A stretch of 64,000 nt of DNA. It comes from CAYSWS01 sp965603395 (GTDB lineage: Bacteria > Patescibacteriota > WWE3 > UBA101185 > UBA10185). The notes beneath the pieces were generated by a model. The model was not told where the DNA came from. It saw nothing but the letters and a program-made list of their open reading frames with translations, and ran no database searches. The DNA lies in contig CBFDCV010000001.1 of assembly GCA_965603395.1 (NCBI GenBank), positions 14,914 to 78,913 on the forward strand, written 5' to 3'. Position 1 is the first letter of the stretch; the number at the start of each line of letters is the position of its first letter. Below, piece by piece: positions 60,163-64,000 of this stretch. The position numbers were made by a program, and so were the translations under genes.

Positions 60163-61992
60163 TTAGTTCTCTTTCTCAAAGTCAAAAAGGCGGCTTCTTA
60201 TGGCTACGTATGATGGTGCGCGGAGATTGAAGACTGTTTTGAAGGTTGGTCCGTCTATAGATATGCTACCTTCGTTGGTTTGTAGAGTTACTTCTGAGGT
60301 GTAGCCGCCATTGCTAATATCTACATCTATGTCGTACACTTCTTCATAGTTTTTGCCGTATTTATCTGCTTTATCTCTCATTTCATCTTTTGAATAGGGA
60401 TCTCCGCCCCAGCAGCTGGTAGTAACAGGGGAGATGTGGTCTCTTTCACTACTTGAGCCTTTGGTCCAAACTACCCAGGCATTTACAATGTCGGCCATTT
60501 CTTCTTCATCCATCCAGGGGTGTGCTCTGCCGCAGTTGCTGCTGTCATTGTAGCTTTTGGTGTACCAGGCTTTTCGAAACCAGGGGGAGCCGCCCTCTTT
60601 TTCATATGCATCTTCCGGCCAGCAACCGGAACTACCACATTTTGTGTCCCAACCTCTATTATCTATGTAACCCCCGGCAGTGGAAGAATACCAACCGTAT
60701 CCGGAGGCATCAGTGCTGCCGTCTATGATCCTGTCTTTAGTATCATCAACCGCGTCTTTCCATCTGTCCGGTGGATTATCAGACTTACTTTTTAAAAATA
60801 CCTGGCAGCTTTGAGAGGTGCAGATACATTTATCCTTTTTAGCGTATCTATAGGAGTAGGATCTGCCGGCTATCGCTTGTGCTTTTAGGGCGTCAGAATC
60901 CCAGCTGGAGGGCATTTCAGCCAATCCGTACAGATACTTTTGGTAGTCCATGTCCCCGTAACCTTCCACACAGATGTCATCAGGGAAATCATCTTTCTTT
61001 TCCACACCCTCATCATAGTAAAACTCAATTATATCTTCGTAATCCTTACCCTTTTCCGCTCTACCTCTAGCACCATACTGACTCATACCTTTGTAGTGTG
61101 TGTATGCACCGTAGCTAAAAGCGGCAAAAGCGGGTTTAAAGGGAGGATCCGGAGTGTCTGCTTCTGAAGGCTCATAATCTCCCACACTTCCATAACCCTC
61201 ACCATACTTTTGATTTAAAATTGATTGTTGCTTGGCGGAGAGCTCATCAATTTCCTTACTAAGATCGAATAATTTATCTTCGTAGCCTTCCTCTTTAGAT
61301 TCCAGCTCTCCAACCTCATTTTGAGCCGAAGCCTTTTTGTTATCCAAGTCATATTTGAGAGCTAGAAGATGGTTTTGAGTGCCTTCCAGCTCTCCTTTAA
61401 TTTGCTCGGTCATGTCCTTGTCTAACTCAAAGGTGTCTATCTCCGAATTTAAAATGTAGATCCATTTGACGGCGTCATCGGTTAAGTACTTACCAAACAT
61501 GTATGAAACTGAGGAATATTGGAAGGCGCTGAGGTCTGTGCTCAAAGGATTTAGGGCGAAGAAAAACTCCAAATCACTTCTAAAGCTTCTTTTGGAGTAG
61601 TTTCTGATCACCTGATTTCTGAAATCTATCTTTTCTGATAATTTACCTTTTCTATCTGTGAGGTTTTCTTTAATAGTGTCCAGCTCCGCAGAAATTTCAT
61701 TTATCATGGCTTGTAATTGATCGATTTCCGCTTGAGTGACGTTGAGCTCAGCTAGGTAGCCGGCAATAGTGGCCTCGATGCCATCTTTTTTGTCTCTAAG
61801 CTCATCCAGTTTTTTGCTGGTAGATTCATATTGGTCTTGTTTATCTTCAATTTTGTCTTCATAGCATTTAGCCCGATCATCTAAGTCTTGTATCTCAGAG
61901 CACCCTCCTTGCACGGATCTATTCATAAAAAATACCAATGAAAATATGGATATTATTAAGAGGGATGTCCTAATAAGTTTGTTACTGGGCAT
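60163..61992 (-). CDS. Secreted coiled-coil protein with SpoIID/LytB domain
   Basis: 609 residues: signal or anchor (about 7-28), a long coiled coil (about 30-265) like those of peptidoglycan hydrolase activators, then a SpoIID domain (about 285-480) with YGMSQYGARGRA-like GMSQYGARGRAEKGKDYED, LKAQAIAGRSYSYRYA and YSSTAGGYID. SpoIID is a lytic transglycosylase of denuded glycan. It may trim peptidoglycan in division or surface-structure assembly. A TATAAT is 8 nt before the ATG. Confidence 0.9.
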   Translation of the reverse strand: MPSNKLIRTSLLIISIFSLVFFMNRSVQGGCSEIQDLDDRAKCYEDKIEDKQDQYESTSKKLDELRDKKDGIEATIAGYLAELNVTQAEIDQLQAMINEISAELDTIKENLTDRKGKLSEKIDFRNQVIRNYSKRSFRSDLEFFFALNPLSTDLSAFQYSSVSYMFGKYLTDDAVKWIYILNSEIDTFELDKDMTEQIKGELEGTQNHLLALKYDLDNKKASAQNEVGELESKEEGYEDKLFDLSKEIDELSAKQQSILNQKYGEGYGSVGDYEPSEADTPDPPFKPAFAAFSYGAYTHYKGMSQYGARGRAEKGKDYEDIIEFYYDEGVEKKDDFPDDICVEGYGDMDYQKYLYGLAEMPSSWDSDALKAQAIAGRSYSYRYAKKDKCICTSQSCQVFLKSKSDNPPDRWKDAVDDTKDRIIDGSTDASGYGWYSSTAGGYIDNRGWDTKCGSSGCWPEDAYEKEGGSPWFRKAWYTKSYNDSSNCGRAHPWMDEEEMADIVNAWVVWTKGSSSERDHISPVTTSCWGGDPYSKDEMRDKADKYGKNYEEVYDIDVDISNGGYTSEVTLQTNEGSISIDGPTFKTVFNLRAPSYVAIRSRLFDFEKEN

Positions 61993-62000
61993 GCAACAAA

Positions 62001-62006
62001 ATTATA
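62001..62006 (-). promoter_or_regulatory. -10 hexamer of the SpoIID gene
   Basis: TATAAT on the reverse strand, 8 nt before the ATG at 61992. Confidence 0.55.
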
Positions 62007-62059
62007 TTGTTTATTGGGATTTGATACAAGTTGGTTTGGTGTTAGGAACGAAGCTTTAC

Positions 62060-62087
62060 TTGACTATTTTTAAGGATATTTCATAAT
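62060..62087 (+). promoter_or_regulatory. Promoter of the VirB2-like gene cluster
   Basis: TTGACT (62060-62065), 16 bp and CATAAT (62082-62087), followed 8 nt later by the ATG at 62096. Both hexamers are one mismatch from consensus. Confidence 0.6.
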
Positions 62088-62095
62088 TAGATAGT

Positions 62096-62698
62096 ATGGT
62101 GAAAAAATCACGTAAACTTGCCATTTTTGTTACCACATTTGTATTAGCCCCTGGGTTTCTCTTTTTTACTTCTAAGGTTATAGCTCAGACAAACCAAGTT
62201 CACTGCATATTGGACCCAGTGTCCACTGTTTGTATCCTTGACCCAAATGTTAGCCCCAACCCTGACTGCTTACCTGGTTACGAACTTCCTTGCGTCGGCG
62301 GTGGTCCAGCCTGTTGTACTCCCCAACGCGCTAGTTGCGGAAATGTTGCTTGCGTAGCTACTGCTAGCAGTGGGAATACCTCAACAACGACACCTGAGGA
62401 AAGAGATGCAGCCGCGGTTAATAGGTGGCATGATTGGTCAGATAGGTATGGTGTAGATGAGTCGGAAATAGCCGCTAAAATTTATGATTTACTATTTCCA
62501 ATAGGCATTGCTATTGGTTTGTTCGCTCTTATTACAGCTGGTTATGCATTTATGACAAGTCAGGGACAGCCGGACAAAGTGAAGGACGCAAGGGACAAAC
62601 TAACTGCAGCCATTGTTGGGATATTGTTCATTGTGTTGTCCATCGTTATTTTAAGGGTTATAATTAAAACGTTATTTGATACGACAGTATCATTTTAG
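62096..62698 (+). CDS. VirB2/TrbC-like membrane protein with Cys-rich region
   Basis: 200 residues: a signal segment (about 8-31, possible cleavage after VIA), a secreted region with eight Cys (about 37-88), and two membrane helices (about 131-151 and 166-190). The helix pair with SQGQPDKVKDARDKLTAA between them matches the type IV secretion pilin-like family. The first of four related genes, it is the only one with the Cys-rich extension, which could make disulfides outside the cell. Confidence 0.75.
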   Translation: MVKKSRKLAIFVTTFVLAPGFLFFTSKVIAQTNQVHCILDPVSTVCILDPNVSPNPDCLPGYELPCVGGGPACCTPQRASCGNVACVATASSGNTSTTTPEERDAAAVNRWHDWSDRYGVDESEIAAKIYDLLFPIGIAIGLFALITAGYAFMTSQGQPDKVKDARDKLTAAIVGILFIVLSIVILRVIIKTLFDTTVSF

Positions 62699-62734
62699 TT
62701 ATGCTTTGTTAAAGGAGGTGTAAGTTAGCTAGAT

Positions 62735-63079
62735 ATGTTATTACAAAAAGTATACGCACAGGTTAACTTGGATGTGCAGGATCCCCTAGCCGGTAGGTTT
62801 GGTTCGTTGGGCGATGTATTCGCTTTTCTCATCAACTTGCTTATTGGTATTGGTTGGGCTCTTGTCTTTGTTATGTTAGCCTTAGGCTTTGTTCAGTACG
62901 TAATGTCTAGAGGCGAAAAAACTGCTGTTGAGTCAGCTCAAAAGTGGTTGACTTACGCTGTAATAGGCGGAGTAGGTTTGTTTTTCATCACTTTCATAAG
63001 GACACTTATCCCGAATTTATTGGGAGGAGTACAGATCAACCCGGGAGGAGATTTGACACCGACTCAGACAGGGTTTTAA
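62735..63079 (+). CDS. VirB2/TrbC-like two-helix membrane protein
   Basis: 114 residues: short N-terminus with KVYAQVN (a possible signal peptidase site), two helices (about 27-50 and 67-90) joined by SRGEKTAVESAQKWLTYA. The ribosome binding site AAAGGAGGTG (62711-62720) lies unusually far, 14 nt, from the ATG; in-frame stops exclude an earlier start. The second gene of the cluster. Confidence 0.72.
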   Translation: MLLQKVYAQVNLDVQDPLAGRFGSLGDVFAFLINLLIGIGWALVFVMLALGFVQYVMSRGEKTAVESAQKWLTYAVIGGVGLFFITFIRTLIPNLLGGVQINPGGDLTPTQTGF

Positions 63080-63132
63080 CTGCCGCTGTTATTATTGCGT
63101 TGACGCAAAGTTTATTGGCTTTGACTACAAAA

Positions 63133-63158
63133 AGCCCTAAGGTTTTTAGGGCTTTTTT
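63133..63158 (+). terminator. Intrinsic terminator inside the VirB2-like cluster
   Basis: An 8-bp perfect stem (AGCCCTAA at 63133-63140 and TTAGGGCT at 63146-63153), loop GGTTT, then a T-run to 63158. A new -10 follows 2 nt later, so the cluster is split into two transcripts. Confidence 0.85.
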
Positions 63159-63160
63159 GT

Positions 63161-63166
63161 TACAAT
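63161..63166 (+). promoter_or_regulatory. -10 hexamer of the third VirB2-like gene
   Basis: TACAAT 6 nt before the ATG at 63173, directly after a terminator. Confidence 0.6.
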
Positions 63167-63172
63167 TGTTGT

Positions 63173-63511
63173 ATGTTTGATACTTTAAGAGATGTGTTTG
63201 ACAATGTAGAGACTGACTATGCTCACGATCTAGGAAGATATCAAAACATTTCCCAACTATTCGCTGTAGCAGTGAACGTAATTATGGCTATTGGCTTTTC
63301 GGTTGGATTAATCTCCATAACCTACTCGGCTATCATATACATAATGAGTGGGGGCAATCCGGATAAAACAAAGAAAGCGTGGGACACATTCATTTATGGA
63401 GTGGTAGGAGCAGCGATAGCCCTAGGGGCAATAGCCCTAAAGGAAATAGTTTTAAGAGGTTTTGGTGTGGATACCAGCGGAATTGATGAGTTGAACCAAG
63501 GACATTATTAA
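63173..63511 (+). CDS. VirB2/TrbC-like two-helix membrane protein
   Basis: 112 residues with helices at about 25-50 and 68-92, linked by SGGNPDKTKKAWDTFIYG, close in pattern to the first cluster member. It has no clear signal peptide. It is led by its own leaderless-type promoter and followed directly by the fourth member. Confidence 0.72.
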   Translation: MFDTLRDVFDNVETDYAHDLGRYQNISQLFAVAVNVIMAIGFSVGLISITYSAIIYIMSGGNPDKTKKAWDTFIYGVVGAAIALGAIALKEIVLRGFGVDTSGIDELNQGHY

Positions 63512-63976
63512 ATGGACAAATACAAAAACATACAAAAACACTTTTTTGCACTAACCATATTTTTATCTACGTTTCTTGCTATAAGTGGCTTAAACACCTC
63601 CTACGCACTTGATTGTAGTTTAACCGGCCCAGCTCCGACACCGGCGCAGATGTTCTGCCCGTTTTTGAGAATATTTAATCTAGCGCTGTTAGCTGGTGGG
63701 GCAGTGTTACTTATATTTATTGTCATTGGGGCCATAAAAATGTCCACGGCACTAGGCGATCCCAAAAGCCTGAAGTCTTCTTATGATACGTGGATATACG
63801 CTTTTATTGGCGTGTTTGTAGTTTTGGGAACATTGGCTATTTTTGCTATTTTGAATAGCACATTTGGTTTAGGATTACATCATTATATAGGGCTTGGTGG
63901 AGTCAATAACATTTTTGACAGAATTAGCTCTGTATGGGAAACAATACTTCATGATGTGTTTAAGATATATCAATAA
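63512..63976 (+). CDS. VirB2/TrbC-like membrane protein with signal peptide
   Basis: 154 residues: a signal segment (about 12-31), a short Cys-containing part (CSLTGPAPTPAQMFC) and two helices (about 47-71 and 90-115) linked by LGDPKSLKSSYDTWIYA. It starts directly after the preceding stop, so translation is coupled. Beyond 63976 the last 24 bases hold nothing recognisable. Confidence 0.72.
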   Translation: MDKYKNIQKHFFALTIFLSTFLAISGLNTSYALDCSLTGPAPTPAQMFCPFLRIFNLALLAGGAVLLIFIVIGAIKMSTALGDPKSLKSSYDTWIYAFIGVFVVLGTLAIFAILNSTFGLGLHHYIGLGGVNNIFDRISSVWETILHDVFKIYQ

Positions 63977-64000
63977 ATCCTGTGTTACAGCTTAATTTCC

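Overview
The window looks like chromosome from a member of the Candidate Phyla Radiation (Patescibacteria), possibly near Katanobacteria (WWE3) or Microgenomates; the phylum is an inference from gene content. Supporting signs are very dense packing with many 4-35 bp overlaps, shortened core proteins (HolA 233 aa, HrcA 240 aa, TpiA 218 aa, ValS 761 aa), a VirD4/TraG-like ATPase with several two-helix VirB2-like proteins, a baseplate-J-like membrane protein, FemAB and MurT/GatD peptidoglycan genes, and sortase, SpoIID, G5/3D and LCP envelope proteins. TGA is used as a normal stop (for example adk and murT), so the code is the standard bacterial one. No rRNA, tRNA, CRISPR array, IS element or prophage was recognised.

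Layout. 1-3.4 kb: end of a membrane-protein operon, a UbiA-type prenyltransferase, a cassette of three small unknown genes with strong ribosome binding sites, and an OmpR-type regulator with an altered phosphoacceptor site. 3.4-9.1 kb: a reverse-strand run with a divergent WecA/MraY-like protein, a GT2 glycosyltransferase, TatD and MetG. 9.2-20 kb: RmuC, two UvrD-family helicases (one with an AddB-like Fe-S nuclease end), two FemAB proteins, a cyclophilin, KsgA and a G5-3D protein. 20.3-25.2 kb: thioredoxin, GAPDH, a one-cluster ferredoxin, a half-length aldehyde ferredoxin oxidoreductase (AOR) relative, a short triosephosphate isomerase, LCP and HolA. 25.2-28.1 kb: a sortase facing a reverse-strand operon whose last gene carries a VPDTG sorting-like signal behind PilN/PilO-like proteins and S20. 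28.2-44 kb: MurJ, LepA, Adk, hrcA-grpE-dnaK with a CIRCE-like operator, the VirD4-like ATPase, PilM-like and baseplate-J-like proteins, RuvX and a HAD hydrolase. 44-46 kb: dnaA followed by a noncoding DnaA-box cluster, the best origin candidate. 45.8-56 kb: MurT/GatD, an O-antigen-ligase-like protein, a solute-binding lipoprotein, TsaD, a DUF5343 protein, ProS and ValS. 56-62 kb: bL25, a zinc ribbon, a PPM-phosphatase-like/propeller membrane protein, a PH-domain protein and a SpoIID protein. 62-64 kb: four VirB2-like proteins.

Two styles of expression stand out. Many core genes have a TATAAT-like hexamer exactly 6 nt (up to 9 nt) before the start codon and no Shine-Dalgarno sequence, so their mRNAs should be essentially leaderless. 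Small accessory genes instead carry strong AGGAGG-type sites, and several sit beside hairpin terminators.

The most interesting item is the ferredoxin plus half-AOR pair between gapA and tpiA. Next are the CIRCE/promoter overlap at hrcA, the sortase-substrate pairing, the duplicated small domain in the 1.5-2.3 kb cassette, and the receiver and WecA-like proteins with changed active sites.
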